Below, one piece after another: positions 40,427 through 50,028 of a stretch of 64,000 nt of DNA. A model generated the notes under the pieces. The model was given only the letters and a program-made list of their open reading frames with translations. It made no database searches and was not told the DNA's origin. The stretch covers positions 1 through 64,000 of the forward strand of contig LNFK01000034.1 in assembly GCA_001464315.1 (NCBI GenBank), read 5' to 3'. Positions within the stretch are counted from its first letter, which is position 1. Every line of letters starts with the position of its first letter. This DNA is from Sphingomonadales bacterium Ga0077559. Its GTDB lineage: Bacteria > Pseudomonadota > Alphaproteobacteria > Sphingomonadales > Sphingomonadaceae. The position numbers were made by a program, and so were the translations under genes.

Positions 40427-41975
40427 ACCTGCCGGTCTGCAATTACGCTGGAGCCGTGGGTGGTCGCTGACGGCGCGGATACTTGCAGTCAACCTGTTCG
40501 TACTAGCGCTGCTCGGTGCGGGCTTGTTTTTTCTCGACAGTTACCGTGTGAGGCTGATTGCCGAACGCGAACTGGCCGCCCGGTCGCAAGCTGAATTGCT
40601 GGCGACTAGCCTGCCGTTAGTGGATGCAGATCGACGTGATGAATATATTGTAGCCTTCGGACGCCAGCTTCAATCGCGGATCCGGATTTATGACGATGAT
40701 GGACGCAAGCTCATGGATAGCTTTGACATCGCCGCTCCTACCTATCAATTTCGCGATCCCACCAAGGAACCGTGGCGCAAGGTTGCGGCGCGCGCTATCG
40801 ACCGCGTTGTGGACTTCATGGTGGGGGCCCGCGCGCTTTACCTTTTTGTTGAGCCTGAAAGAGATACCGCGTCGGCTTGGAAAGAAATTTCCGAAGCGAA
40901 GCCCGGTAAACCAGTTTCCAAGACACGATTTGCCCCGGATTTGACGCATGTCATCAGTGCAGCATCCAGTTCGCCAAATCGCGAGTTTTCGGTGCTGACT
41001 ACTTCGAACGAGCGCGACATCCGGGTGTTTGTGCGAGCCGAGCGGTTCGACATTGCCATGTTTGTTCTACTGTCCTTGTTTGTCGGAATATTGCTGTCGG
41101 TTTTTCTGGCAAGAACCATCGTCAAGCCATTGCGCCATCTCGCCCGTGCTGCGGTCAAAGTACGCCTGGGGCGCGCACAAGAAGTCACGGTGCCGCGCCT
41201 GCCATCGAGGCGTGACGAAATCGGGATGCTCGCCCGCGCGTTATCCGACATGAGTATCGCGCTTCGCCAGAGGATCGACGCGACCGAAGCGTTTGCCGCC
41301 GACGTCGCCCATGAAATCAAAAACCCGCTGGCTTCACTACGCTCGGCGCTTGATGGGGCCGAAAGCGTCAAGGATCCGGCGCTTCGCGCGCAATTGATGG
41401 ACGTCGCCAAAGCAGATGTGCAGCGTATGGACCGGTTGATCAGCGATATTTCGGACGCCAGCCGGGTCGACTCACAACTGGCAAAGGCGAAGTTCGAATC
41501 CATCGATCTTGGCGACATGATCGAACAATTGCTGCAAGCACGCGAAAGCCGTTCCGCCGATGGCGATGTCCGGATTGCCTTTGCCAGGCCGCGCAGAGGT
41601 ATCGCAACGGTGATGGGTGAGGATGTCCGGTTAGAGCGCATGCTAACGAACCTTATCGATAATGCTGTTTCGTTTTCGCCGCCCGGCGCAGTCGTGGAGA
41701 TTTCAGCGACACTCGCCGATGATGAGGTCATTGTCCGCATCAGCGACGAAGGACCAGGCGTCCCCGAACAAGATCGCGAGGCCATTTTCCGCCGCTTTCA
41801 CAGCGAGCGCCCCGATGTCGAAGATTTTGGCCAGCATAGCGGTTTGGGCCTGGCAATCGCGCGCACCATCGTTGAGGGTCATCATGGTCGGATCGCGGTT
41901 CGGGACCGGGTCGATGGTAAAGGCGGCGCGTGCTTTGAAATCGCCTTGCCCTGCTCTGCCGCGTCGAGCCAATGA
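40395..41975 (+). CDS. chvG: Sensor histidine kinase ChvG
   Basis: The 526-aa kinase has two membrane helices (about residues 27-48 and 235-255) bracketing a periplasmic sensor region, then HAMP, the H-box [13 protein letters not shown], and an ATPase domain with N-box [19 protein letters not shown] and GLGLAIA. It is the partner of ChvI; in relatives the periplasmic repressor ExoR controls it, but no exoR is seen here. The start at 40395 overlaps chvI by 32 bp and has no clear alternative downstream. hprK starts inside its stop. Confidence 0.95.
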   Translation: MVPGTVLQTAEPAGLQLRWSRGWSLTARILAVNLFVLALLGAGLFFLDSYRVRLIAERELAARSQAELLATSLPLVDADRRDEYIVAFGRQLQSRIRIYDDDGRKLMDSFDIAAPTYQFRDPTKEPWRKVAARAIDRVVDFMVGARALYLFVEPERDTASAWKEISEAKPGKPVSKTRFAPDLTHVISAASSSPNREFSVLTTSNERDIRVFVRAERFDIAMFVLLSLFVGILLSVFLARTIVKPLRHLARAAVKVRLGRAQEVTVPRLPSRRDEIGMLARALSDMSIALRQRIDATEAFAADVAHEIKNPLASLRSALDGAESVKDPALRAQLMDVAKADVQRMDRLISDISDASRVDSQLAKAKFESIDLGDMIEQLLQARESRSADGDVRIAFARPRRGIATVMGEDVRLERMLTNLIDNAVSFSPPGAVVEISATLADDEVIVRISDEGPGVPEQDREAIFRRFHSERPDVEDFGQHSGLGLAIARTIVEGHHGRIAVRDRVDGKGGACFEIALPCSAASSQ

Positions 41976-42448
41976 GTACAGTGATGCTTCATGCAACTGC
42001 GGTGGCGATTGACGGCAATGGTGTCCTGATTAGTGGGCCGTCGGGGTCGGGAAAATCGGACTTGGCGCTGCGCTTGATTGATCGCGGTGCAAAGTTGGTA
42101 AGCGATGACGCCGTCGCCGTTTTTATCGATCAGGATATGCCCGTTTTGTCCGCCGCTCCGAATATCGAAACGCTACTGGAAATTCGCGGTATTGGCATCC
42201 AAACGGTCCCATTTATCGTGTCGGCGCCGCTACGCCTCGTTGTCGAGTTGACTGAAAAGATTGACAGAATGCCGGCGCGACACACAGATTCTGTAATTGC
42301 GGGCTTTAATGTTCCTTCCACAAATCTTGCGCCATTTGAAACAAGCGCCGCGATCAAACTTGAATATGCTCTGCGTTCCGTCGTTGACGCAGACCGGTGG
42401 CCAATGGCACGGTCCGAAATCGCAACGCCTGAAAGTAACAAAATTTGA
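41972..42448 (+). CDS. hprK: HPr kinase/phosphorylase, short alphaproteobacterial form
   Basis: HprK phosphorylates HPr on its regulatory serine. The 158-aa protein is only the C-terminal catalytic half of the Gram-positive enzyme: P-loop GPSGSGKS at residues 22-29, the DDAV strand, and the GIGIQTVPFI segment matching the family signature around the second conserved loop. It has no N-terminal domain. Its start overlaps chvG by ATGA and its stop overlaps the TTG start of rapZ. This short form next to chvG is typical of Alphaproteobacteria. Confidence 0.93.
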   Translation: MSTVMLHATAVAIDGNGVLISGPSGSGKSDLALRLIDRGAKLVSDDAVAVFIDQDMPVLSAAPNIETLLEIRGIGIQTVPFIVSAPLRLVVELTEKIDRMPARHTDSVIAGFNVPSTNLAPFETSAAIKLEYALRSVVDADRWPMARSEIATPESNKI

Positions 42449-43425
42449 CTCGTAAGACCTCCAGCAAGCGACAAACGATATTGCTGGTGACCGGACTGTC
42501 CGGCGCCGGTAAGTCAACCGTGCTCAAAACGCTCGAAGATTTAGGCTGGGAGGCTGTCGACAATTTTCCAATCCGCCTCGCCGGACCGTTGCTCGACATT
42601 CCGGGCGGCAGTGGCAGGTCTGGACCTTTGATTCCCCTCGCGCTTGGCTTCGACTCTCGCACACGTGGGTTCAAGGTAGAACAACTCATCAAACAGATAA
42701 AATCGCTTCAGAAAAATCCAGACCTCAACATTCTCACATTATTTCTGGACTGCGCCGGCACCGAAATCGAACGTCGCTATTCCGAAACGCGCAGGCGTCA
42801 TCCGATGGCGCAAGACCGGCCAGCCATCGACGGAATTGCGCTTGAGCGAATGATGATGGAGCCGCTACGCCGCTGGGCAGAAACCGTCATTGATACCAGC
42901 AAATTATCCGCGCATGAACTGCAAACCGATATCCGCGAACGCTTCAGCAGTGAGACATCTACACATTCGACGATCAGCATTACCAGCTTTGGCTATTCAC
43001 GCGGCGTCCCGTATAATGCCGATTTGGTTTTTGACTTACGCTTTTTGCGCAATCCGCACTGGGACAATATACTGCGCCCGTTGACCGGACTGGACCCTAA
43101 AGTTTCGGCTTATGTCGAAAGTGATGCAAAATATCCTGAAGCGATGGAAAAGATTAGGAGCCTCCTCTTGTTTCTTTTGCCGCTCTATGACGGGCAGGGA
43201 AAAGCCTATGTCAACATCGCCTTCGGCTGCACCGGCGGACGTCATCGGTCGGTGCATGTTGCCGAACAATTTGGAAAATGGTTACGCGAAGAAGGATTTT
43301 CCCCGACCATCGCCCATCGCGATTTGACGTCAAGACCGATTGACGCGCTTGAAGGGCCTGCTAACGGCGCGGACCAGCCTGCAATAAACGGGCGCACCAA
43401 AAAGCGGGGTAGCGAACTTATATGA
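42445..43425 (+). CDS. rapZ: RNase adapter protein RapZ (YvcJ/YhbJ family nucleotide-binding protein)
   Basis: The 326-aa protein has a Walker A GLSGAGKS (17-24), the EAVDNFP motif, and the RapZ-type C-terminal domain with FGCTGGRHRSVHVAE. In E. coli RapZ guides RNase E to the GlmZ small RNA; in Alphaproteobacteria it sits with PTS genes and its RNA target is not established. The start codon is TTG at 42445, overlapping the hprK TGA as TTGA. No other start gives the conserved N-terminus. Confidence 0.94.
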   Translation: MTRKTSSKRQTILLVTGLSGAGKSTVLKTLEDLGWEAVDNFPIRLAGPLLDIPGGSGRSGPLIPLALGFDSRTRGFKVEQLIKQIKSLQKNPDLNILTLFLDCAGTEIERRYSETRRRHPMAQDRPAIDGIALERMMMEPLRRWAETVIDTSKLSAHELQTDIRERFSSETSTHSTISITSFGYSRGVPYNADLVFDLRFLRNPHWDNILRPLTGLDPKVSAYVESDAKYPEAMEKIRSLLLFLLPLYDGQGKAYVNIAFGCTGGRHRSVHVAEQFGKWLREEGFSPTIAHRDLTSRPIDALEGPANGADQPAINGRTKKRGSELI

Positions 43426-43826
43426 TCGGACTGATTTTGGTCACGCACGGCCGGCTGGCAGAGGAATTCCTCGTCGCGCTGGAACATGTGGTCGGCCCGC
43501 AACAACAGATAGCGACTATTTGCATCGGACCGCATGATGATATGGAAAGCCGCCGCAAAGAAATTGCCGCGGCGATCAAACAGGTCGAGACGGGATCAGG
43601 CACCATCATTTTGACCGACCTGTTCGGCGGAACGCCGTCAAACCTGTCGATTTCACTGCTCGACACAGGCAAGGTCGAAGTTATCGCCGGGGTAAACCTG
43701 CCGATGCTGATCCGCCTCGACAGTGCCCGGAAAAATCTGGGCGTGACTGATGCGGTTGCTGCTGCACGCGAAGCAGGCCGGAAATATATCAGCGTCGCCT
43801 CCGAAGTGCTGGAAGCGTCGAAATGA
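43422..43826 (+). CDS. PTS system mannose-family EIIA component (EIIA-Man/Ntr-type)
   Basis: The 134-aa protein starts MIGLILVTHGRLAEEF, with the phosphorylatable His9, and has ILTDLFGGTPSN and GVNLPMLIRL, the fold of EIIA-Man. No membrane EIIB/C/D components are nearby, so it is likely regulatory and not a sugar importer, as is usual in Alphaproteobacteria where this protein and HPr modulate ChvG and other targets. It overlaps rapZ and ptsH by 4 bp each. Confidence 0.93.
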   Translation: MIGLILVTHGRLAEEFLVALEHVVGPQQQIATICIGPHDDMESRRKEIAAAIKQVETGSGTIILTDLFGGTPSNLSISLLDTGKVEVIAGVNLPMLIRLDSARKNLGVTDAVAAAREAGRKYISVASEVLEASK

Positions 43827-44101
43827 CGCGCATCAGCCGACAGGTCACGATTGTGAACCAGAAAGGCCTTCACGCACGCGCCAGCGCCAAGTTTGTCACC
43901 TTTGTCAGCCGCCTTCCCGAAGGGTTGAAAGTCGAAGTTGAAAAGGACGGGCATCTTGTCACTGGAACATCGATCATGGGCTTGATGATGCTTGGCGCAG
44001 CCAAAGGCAGCGAAATCACGGTGCATGTCGAAGGCGAGCAAGCCGATATGGCTTTGGAGAAGCTTGTCGGTCTAGTGGTCGACGGTTTCGGCGAAGACTG
44101 A
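43823..44101 (+). CDS. ptsH: Phosphocarrier protein HPr
   Basis: The 92-aa protein has the active-site His17 in KGLHARASAKF and the regulatory Ser50 in GTSIMGLMML, the target of HprK. Its length is normal. PTS enzyme I is not in the window, so phosphate must come from a ptsP/ptsI elsewhere. It overlaps the EIIA gene by ATGA. The methyltransferase gene begins on the last base of its stop codon. Confidence 0.95.
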   Translation: MTRISRQVTIVNQKGLHARASAKFVTFVSRLPEGLKVEVEKDGHLVTGTSIMGLMMLGAAKGSEITVHVEGEQADMALEKLVGLVVDGFGED

Positions 44102-44904
44102 TGCGCCGGGAAATCACCGGTTTTTCCAATCCACTGTTGAAAGAAGTCCGCAGCCTACGCGAAAAGAAACTGCGCAAGCGCGCGGGCCTGTTTCTCGCTG
44201 AGGGCTTGCGGATCATGACCGAGGCACGCGAAGCCGGTTTCCTGCCTGAAATGCTGTTCCGGGTAAAAGACCGTGAAGTGCATGCGCTTGAAATTGCTCT
44301 GGAGAGTGACGTCCTTGCAGCAGGTGGCGACGTGATCGAAACCAGCGCGGAAATCATGGCTAAGCTCTCGGGGAAAGACAACGCGCAAGCCGTGGTTGGC
44401 GTCTATCGCGATCACGGTACTGAACTTGATGCTATCCAGCGAGAAAGCGCCCCGATCTGGCTGGTGGCACAGGCGATGCGCGACCCAGGCAATCTGGGCA
44501 CGATGCTGCGTACTGGCGATGCCGTTGGCGCAGGCGGCCTGATCCTGCTTGATGATTGCACTGACCCTTTTTCGGTTGAGGCGGTTCGAGCCAGCATGGG
44601 GGCAATTTTTACACAGAAGGTCGTTCAATGCCGCTGGGAAGAGTTCGTGGCATGGCTGCGCACCGGTCCTGGTCAGTTGGTTGGAACCAGTTTGCAGACG
44701 GAAACGGATTATCAATCCGCCAAATTTACTTCACCCTGCTTCGTTCTGACGGGCAACGAAGCGCAAGGGTTACCGGAAGAATATGAGGCACAATGCGATC
44801 TGCTGGTCAAAATGCCGATGCGCGGCAAAGCCGACAGCTTGAACGCCGCTGTCGCGACTGCGGTTATGGCTTACGAGGTGCTAAACCAGTTTCGAAGAAA
44901 CTAG
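44101..44904 (+). CDS. SpoU/TrmH-family RNA 2'-O-methyltransferase
   Basis: The 267-aa protein has an N-terminal substrate-binding region (KKLRKRAGLFLAEGLRIM, the SpoU_sub_bind type) and a C-terminal SPOUT knot domain with RDPGNLGTMLRTGDAVGAGG, VLTGNEAQGLPEE and MRGKADSLNAAVATAV, the three TrmH motifs. It methylates a ribose in rRNA or tRNA; the target is unknown. TGATG overlap with ptsH makes it the likely last member of the chvG-hprK-rapZ-PTS transcript. Confidence 0.93.
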   Translation: MRREITGFSNPLLKEVRSLREKKLRKRAGLFLAEGLRIMTEAREAGFLPEMLFRVKDREVHALEIALESDVLAAGGDVIETSAEIMAKLSGKDNAQAVVGVYRDHGTELDAIQRESAPIWLVAQAMRDPGNLGTMLRTGDAVGAGGLILLDDCTDPFSVEAVRASMGAIFTQKVVQCRWEEFVAWLRTGPGQLVGTSLQTETDYQSAKFTSPCFVLTGNEAQGLPEEYEAQCDLLVKMPMRGKADSLNAAVATAVMAYEVLNQFRRN

Positions 44905-44946
44905 TTTAGCGCTATAATTTTGACGCGTACGGTAGGAGTTGGCCAC

Positions 44947-45657
44947 ATGCGCAAGATCATAACATTAGGAATTACGAACGTTCTTCTGTTGACTGGATGT
45001 CAAACTACCACGCCAACCGCTCCCGAACCCGATCTTTATTTTACTGCGCGCGGCAATGAACCCGGCTGGATCGTTCGCTTTGATGCCAAGAAGATCGCAT
45101 TTGAAGGCGATTATGGCGAGACGAAAATTACCGTGCCGAAGCCGCAAGGCCGTCCTTCGTTCAACGGCATGCGTTATATCACTGACCAGCTGACCGTCGA
45201 CGTTACTCACGCGAGCTGCGCTGATGTTATGTCGGGACAGCGTTATGCCGAAACCGTGACGGTGCTTGCGAGCGGTAAGGAATACAGGGGTTGCGGCGGC
45301 CGACAATTACCACCGGAGTCGCTCAATGACACTGATTGGACAGTCGTCATGACCGAACAGATGCCGATTGTGCCAAATGTGCCAAATGTGCCTACTTCAC
45401 TTCGTTTTACAGGCGGACGAGTGAGCGGTAACGCTGGCTGCAACAATTTTACAGGCAGCTATACGGTCAAAGGTGGCACCATCAATTTTGGTCCAATTGC
45501 TGCGACAAAAATGGCATGTGGCCAAAAAGAGATGATGCAGGAAGCAAAGCTGCTTTCTGTGCTCAAAAGCAAAGTCAGTATGCGCTACACCGTAAACGGC
45601 GACCTCATCCTGACCAACGAAAGCGGACAGCGAGCAACGTTCAGGCGGGTGATCTAG
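44947..45657 (+). CDS. Lipoprotein with META/HslJ-type domain
   Basis: The 236-aa protein begins MRKIITLGITNVLLLTGCQT, a lipoprotein signal with lipobox LTGC. The first half (YFTARGNEPGWIVRFD ... GMRYI) resembles the COG3650-type membrane domain. The second half (LNDTDWTVV ... SGNAGCNNFTGSYTV ... KMACGQKEMMQEAKLL) is a META/HslJ domain found in stress-related secreted proteins. A 9-bp tandem repeat at 45370-45387 encodes PNVPNV in the linker between them. GGAG (44935-44938) supports the ATG at 44947. It shares CTAG with the convergent rmuC stop. Confidence 0.85.
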   Translation: MRKIITLGITNVLLLTGCQTTTPTAPEPDLYFTARGNEPGWIVRFDAKKIAFEGDYGETKITVPKPQGRPSFNGMRYITDQLTVDVTHASCADVMSGQRYAETVTVLASGKEYRGCGGRQLPPESLNDTDWTVVMTEQMPIVPNVPNVPTSLRFTGGRVSGNAGCNNFTGSYTVKGGTINFGPIAATKMACGQKEMMQEAKLLSVLKSKVSMRYTVNGDLILTNESGQRATFRRVI

Positions 45658-46994
45658 GCAGCATCCTCGTCGCGTTGACCATCAAGCATCGGCGCTTCCA
45701 TCGATTCCCCATATCGCGGTAGGGCTTCAACAACAGGCACATCTTCCAGTTCCCGCGAACCGGTTTCGACATTGAGCGCAGCGAATTTCCTACCCGTCGA
45801 AACCACGTTTCGTTCGAAGCTGCCGACGAACTTATTGTAATTATTAACTGCCGACGACAGCCCGCTGCCGACTGATTTTAGATGCTGCGCAGCGACAGCT
45901 ATCCGGTCATACATTTCCTTGCCCAATTGGCCGATTTGTTTTGCTTCGCGCGCCAGTCCTTCCTGCCGCCATACGCTCGCGACAGTACGGGCAATCGCTA
46001 CCAGATTGGTCGGCGTCGCCAACAAAACCCGCTTTTCAAATGCGAAATCCCACAAGTCGGGCTGATGCTCTAATGCCGCCGCAAGGAAATGCTCGCCGGG
46101 CACAAACATAATCACATAATCAGGCGCTTCTTCGAATTGGTCCCAATAAGCCTTGCGCGACAATCCATCGATATGCGCGCGCATCGATGCTGTATGCCGT
46201 GCCATTGCCGCATCCCGCGGTAAATCGTCATCGGCATTAAACGCATCCTGATAATCATTTAGCGACACCTTGGCGTCGATCACCAGGCTGCGTCCGCCGG
46301 GGACTTTGAGGATCGCGTCCGGGCGCAGTCGTCCGTCTTCGGTCGAAACACTGGCTTCGGTGACAAAATCAACGTGCTCGGACAGGCCACAACTTTCGAG
46401 CACATTTTTAAGCTGCTGTTCGCCCCACCGACCGCGTGCTTTCGGCGCGTTACGCAGACTGTTCACCAGGCGCGCCGCCTCTTCTCTAACCTGCTGCTGC
46501 CCTGCTTTCATTTCGCCGATCAGTCCTTGCAAGTTACCATAGGCTTCGACACGTTCCTTCTCGATCTTTCCAACCTGATCCTCATACGCTTTCAGACGTT
46601 CGCCAACCGGCGCGAGTAAATGCTTCAAGCGCTCCTCATTCTTTTCGCCTGCCTGATGGAAACGCTCGTCGGCACGCTGCAAAAAAGCGGCCTGCGCTTC
46701 GCCCAGCAGCTTTTGTCCGATCTCGCCAAACTGCGCTGACAGTAGTTCCTTGGCTTCACCAAGCGCCGCCTTCTGTTCCTCGAACGACCTTTCGCGTTCA
46801 TCGAGCGACGTTTCGACTTGCGCGAGTTTTAACCGGGCCTCATCGCGCTCCGCCGTTACACCATTTAGCGAAAGCCGAAGGCTGGAAACAGTTTCCGCGC
46901 CAGCCGCGACATTTTTTTCACCAAGAAACCAACCAACGGCCAGCCCGAGCAAAAGTGCGACAACGACGGCAATGACGACTATTAGCGGTTCCAC
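45654..46994 (-). CDS. rmuC: DNA recombination protein RmuC
   Basis: The 446-aa protein has one N-terminal membrane helix (VVIAVVVALLLGLAVGWFLG), a long coiled coil (about 30-160) and the RmuC nuclease-like domain with RGRWGEQQLKNVLE, VIDAKVSLNDY, and FVPGEHFLAAAL. RmuC limits inversions at short repeats. Start and length fit the family. It is convergent with the META lipoprotein and divergent from nothing close; pssA ends 55 bp upstream on the same strand. Confidence 0.93.
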   Translation of the reverse strand: MEPLIVVIAVVVALLLGLAVGWFLGEKNVAAGAETVSSLRLSLNGVTAERDEARLKLAQVETSLDERERSFEEQKAALGEAKELLSAQFGEIGQKLLGEAQAAFLQRADERFHQAGEKNEERLKHLLAPVGERLKAYEDQVGKIEKERVEAYGNLQGLIGEMKAGQQQVREEAARLVNSLRNAPKARGRWGEQQLKNVLESCGLSEHVDFVTEASVSTEDGRLRPDAILKVPGGRSLVIDAKVSLNDYQDAFNADDDLPRDAAMARHTASMRAHIDGLSRKAYWDQFEEAPDYVIMFVPGEHFLAAALEHQPDLWDFAFEKRVLLATPTNLVAIARTVASVWRQEGLAREAKQIGQLGKEMYDRIAVAAQHLKSVGSGLSSAVNNYNKFVGSFERNVVSTGRKFAALNVETGSRELEDVPVVEALPRYGESMEAPMLDGQRDEDAA

Positions 46995-47048
46995 CGCTTT
47001 TCTCCCGATTCAGAACGAATATAGAACATAGCCCATGGCGGGCTGACG

Positions 47049-47840
47049 TCAAGGCGCTTGCACAACCTCACGCCGCGCGTGCTTGACTTTTGCATAGGCG
47101 ATCATGCTAAGTGGCAAAAGCCCGGCATAAACCACGCTTGCGGCGATCAATGCGACCCAGGGCGCGGCAATCAGCACCGCACCGAACAAGCCAAAGCCAG
47201 CCAATGCGATAAAACGGAAACTCGGCCTAACTTTAATCGATGACCAGCTGAAGGTCGCGACGTTGGAAATCATTAGCACCGCGACGATCAACAGCCATGG
47301 TGCGACGATCCGGTAATCGCGCATCCAATCAGCGCCGGTTTCAAACCATATCAGCATCGGCAGCAAAGCAAGCCCTGCCCCCGGCGGCGATGGCACGCCC
47401 GTATTAAAACCGGCCGATTTATGCGGTTGATGTTCGGTGTCGATCTGCGCATTGAAGCGCGCCAGACGAAGCGCGGCGCAGAGTACGAAAAATACCGATA
47501 TCGTCCAGCCGAAACGTGGCATGTCCTGCATCACCCAAATGTAGATGACCAGCGCCGGTGTCGCACCAAAGGCGATAACGTCTGACAGCGAGTCAAGCTC
47601 GGCACCAAAGCGGCTCTCGCCCTTTAACAGCCGAGCGATCCGGCCATCGAGCGCATCGAGCACGCCAGCTACCACAATGGCGGCAACCGCGTTTTCCCAT
47701 TTGCCCTGAAGAGCGAACCATGCACCCGATAGCCCAGTGCATAATGCAAGCGCCGTCACCGCATTGGGTGCCAGCGCGCGCAAAGAAATTCCGGGTCGGG
47801 AGCTGGGCTGTTCCACTATTGCAGACTCATCAGTGCGCAA
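47049..47840 (-). CDS. pssA: CDP-diacylglycerol-serine O-phosphatidyltransferase
   Basis: PssA makes phosphatidylserine from CDP-diacylglycerol and serine in the inner membrane. The 263-aa protein has about eight hydrophobic segments and the CDP-alcohol phosphotransferase motif D-x2-DG-x2-AR-x8-G-x3-D-x3-D, read as [26 protein letters not shown] split over two helices. It overlaps the end of psd by 11 bp, so the two successive steps to phosphatidylethanolamine are cotranscribed. Confidence 0.95.
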   Translation of the reverse strand: MRTDESAIVEQPSSRPGISLRALAPNAVTALALCTGLSGAWFALQGKWENAVAAIVVAGVLDALDGRIARLLKGESRFGAELDSLSDVIAFGATPALVIYIWVMQDMPRFGWTISVFFVLCAALRLARFNAQIDTEHQPHKSAGFNTGVPSPPGAGLALLPMLIWFETGADWMRDYRIVAPWLLIVAVLMISNVATFSWSSIKVRPSFRFIALAGFGLFGAVLIAAPWVALIAASVVYAGLLPLSMIAYAKVKHARREVVQAP

Positions 47841-48564
47841 TGGCGATCAGATCTTGGTCAACGCCCAACTCGGCGATGACCGTCTCACCTGCTACGCACC
47901 GCTGGCCCTTGATAACCTGCGACGACGTACCTTGCGGCAAATACACATCGACGCGGCTGCCGAAGCGAATGAGGCCTATGCGCTGGCCATTGGCGACACT
48001 GTCGCCTTCTTTAACGAAAGCAACGATGCGGCGCGCCACCAGCCCGGCGATCTGCGTAAAACCAATTCGCACACCGTCAGAGCGTTCGACAAGGAAATGC
48101 TGCCGCTCATTTTCTTCGCTGGCCTTATCCAGGTCAGCGTTCAGAAACTTTCCGGCGATATACACGACGCGTTTGATCGTGCCGCGAATAGGCGTGCGAT
48201 TTATATGCACATCGAACACGCTCATAAAAATGGAAACGCGCGTCAGCGGCTGGTCACCCAGACCATCGGGTCCACGCAATTCGGTAGGCGGCGGCACTTT
48301 TTCGATCAGCGTCACAAGACCGTCGGCAGGGGCCACCACAAACCGGTCATCGGTCGGCGTTGCACGCGCTGGGTCGCGGAAAAACGCGAGTGTCCATGCC
48401 GTAACCGCCAGCATCGGCCATGCCAGCGTCTCCCACGCCATAAACGCGAAGAAGATGGTTATCCCGCCCGCAATCAGGCCAAATTTTCGGCCTTCAGGAT
48501 GAATAGGAGGAAACGACCATTTTGCGACCCCGGTTCCCCGGTTTGTGAGTTCTTGTCTGCTCAT
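47830..48564 (-). CDS. psd: Phosphatidylserine decarboxylase proenzyme
   Basis: Psd converts phosphatidylserine to phosphatidylethanolamine. The 244-aa proenzyme has an N-terminal membrane segment, [10 protein letters not shown] around the conserved His, and the self-cleavage site FGSRVDVY near the C-terminus, where Gly-Ser cleavage creates the pyruvoyl group. The size marks the short, PSD-A-like type of Alphaproteobacteria. It is first in the psd-pssA unit and divergent from icd. Confidence 0.95.
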   Translation of the reverse strand: MSRQELTNRGTGVAKWSFPPIHPEGRKFGLIAGGITIFFAFMAWETLAWPMLAVTAWTLAFFRDPARATPTDDRFVVAPADGLVTLIEKVPPPTELRGPDGLGDQPLTRVSIFMSVFDVHINRTPIRGTIKRVVYIAGKFLNADLDKASEENERQHFLVERSDGVRIGFTQIAGLVARRIVAFVKEGDSVANGQRIGLIRFGSRVDVYLPQGTSSQVIKGQRCVAGETVIAELGVDQDLIAIAH

Positions 48565-48599
48565 CCTGCCTAACTAGGCGGTGAAGCGAGATGTTACAA

Positions 48600-48628
48600 C
48601 CGATAGATGGCCTTTTTGGCGCTATCGG
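48600..48628. promoter_or_regulatory. Inverted repeat between psd and icd
   Basis: CCGATAG (48600-48606) pairs with CTATCGG (48622-48628), and an inner GCC/GGC around TTTTT extends it. It lies in the 142-bp divergent promoter region, 36 bp from the psd start and 79 bp from icd. It may be an operator or a leader hairpin; no regulator can be assigned. Confidence 0.3.
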
Positions 48629-48706
48629 CGAAGGTTGAACATATGACAGACTTTGCTATGGCTCGCCGCAACAAACCCTACTCCCTATTGGAAAGCGCTT
48701 CCTGAC

Positions 48707-49927
48707 ATGGCTAAAATCAAGGTGAAGAATCCCGTCGTCGAGCTTGATGGCGACGAAATGACCCGCATCATTTGGGAATGGATTCGTGAGCGGCTTATTC
48801 TGCCGTATCTTGATATCGACCTGAAATATTACGACCTTGGCATGGAATATCGCGACCAGACCGACGACCGCGTTACGGTCGAATCGGCCAATGCGATCCG
48901 CGAACATGGCGTCGGCGTAAAATGCGCGACCATCACCCCGGATGAAGCGCGGGTCGAAGAATTTGGCCTGAAGAAAATGTGGAAATCGCCCAATGGCACC
49001 ATCCGCAACATCCTCGGCGGCGTGGTTTTCCGCGAGCCAATCGTTATCCAGAACGTGCCGCGCCTGATCCCGGGCTGGACCGATCCGATCGTTATTGGAC
49101 GCCATGCATTTGGCGATCAGTATCGCGCCACCGATTTTCTTGTCCCAGGCCCTGGTACGCTGCGCCTCGTATGGAATGGCGATAATGGTCAAGTAATCGA
49201 CGAAGAGGTGTTCCGCTATCCTTCACCGGGTGTTGCGCTCGCAATGTACAATCTCGACGACTCCATACGTGATTTTGCGCGCGCCTCATTAAACTACGGC
49301 GTTACCCGCGAATGGCCGGTCTATCTGTCTACCAAGAACACGATCCTTAAATATTACGATGGCCGCTTCAAAGACTTGTTCCAAGAAGTTTTTGAAACCG
49401 AATTTGAAGCCAAGTTCAAGGAACTTGGCATCGTCTACGAACATCGCCTGATCGACGACATGGTCGCATCGGCGCTCAAATGGTCGGGCAAGTTCATCTG
49501 GGCTTGCAAGAATTACGATGGCGATGTGCAATCGGACCAAGTTGCGCAAGGCTTCGGCTCATTGGGCTTGATGACCTCGATCCTGATGACGCCAGATGGC
49601 AAAACCGTCGAAGCAGAAGCTGCGCATGGCACTGTCACCCGCCACTTCCGCCAGCATCAGCAGGGTAAAGCCACATCGACCAATCCGATTGCATCGATCT
49701 TTGCATGGACCGGGGGCCTCAAATTCCGTGGGAAATTCGATGAGACGCCCGACGTTACGCGCTTTGCCGAAACGCTTGAAGAAGTCTGCATCCAGACTGT
49801 TGAAGATGGTCATATGACCAAAGATCTTGCGATTCTCATCGGCCCCGATCAGGCGTGGATGACCACAGAGCAGTTTTTCGAGCAGGTCCGGGTCAATCTT
49901 GAAACCAAAATGGGCAGCTGGCAGTAA
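48707..49927 (+). CDS. icd: NADP-dependent isocitrate dehydrogenase (type II)
   Basis: Icd oxidatively decarboxylates isocitrate to 2-oxoglutarate in the citric acid cycle. The 406-aa protein is of the eukaryote-like dimeric class: [19 protein letters not shown] at the start, [13 protein letters not shown] with the substrate-binding Ser/Asn, the metal-binding region YDGDVQSD, and [15 protein letters not shown] followed by [18 protein letters not shown] at 48707. A strong terminator follows immediately. The KorAB enzyme in this window could use its product. Confidence 0.97.
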   Translation: MAKIKVKNPVVELDGDEMTRIIWEWIRERLILPYLDIDLKYYDLGMEYRDQTDDRVTVESANAIREHGVGVKCATITPDEARVEEFGLKKMWKSPNGTIRNILGGVVFREPIVIQNVPRLIPGWTDPIVIGRHAFGDQYRATDFLVPGPGTLRLVWNGDNGQVIDEEVFRYPSPGVALAMYNLDDSIRDFARASLNYGVTREWPVYLSTKNTILKYYDGRFKDLFQEVFETEFEAKFKELGIVYEHRLIDDMVASALKWSGKFIWACKNYDGDVQSDQVAQGFGSLGLMTSILMTPDGKTVEAEAAHGTVTRHFRQHQQGKATSTNPIASIFAWTGGLKFRGKFDETPDVTRFAETLEEVCIQTVEDGHMTKDLAILIGPDQAWMTTEQFFEQVRVNLETKMGSWQ

Positions 49928-49952
49928 ATTCTGCGGCTACAATCCAAATATG

Positions 49953-49982
49953 AGCGCGGACAGCAATGTCCGCGCTTTTTTT
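49953..49982 (+). terminator. Rho-independent terminator of icd
   Basis: Ten-bp perfect stem AGCGCGGACA (49953-49962) and TGTCCGCGCT (49967-49976), GCAA tetraloop, then six T. It begins 25 bp after the icd stop and is the strongest terminator in the window. Confidence 0.93.
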
Positions 49983-50028
49983 GTGCCTGCCCTTCCCTTT
50001 GTATCTCGCATGTGCGTAATAAAGCCTC

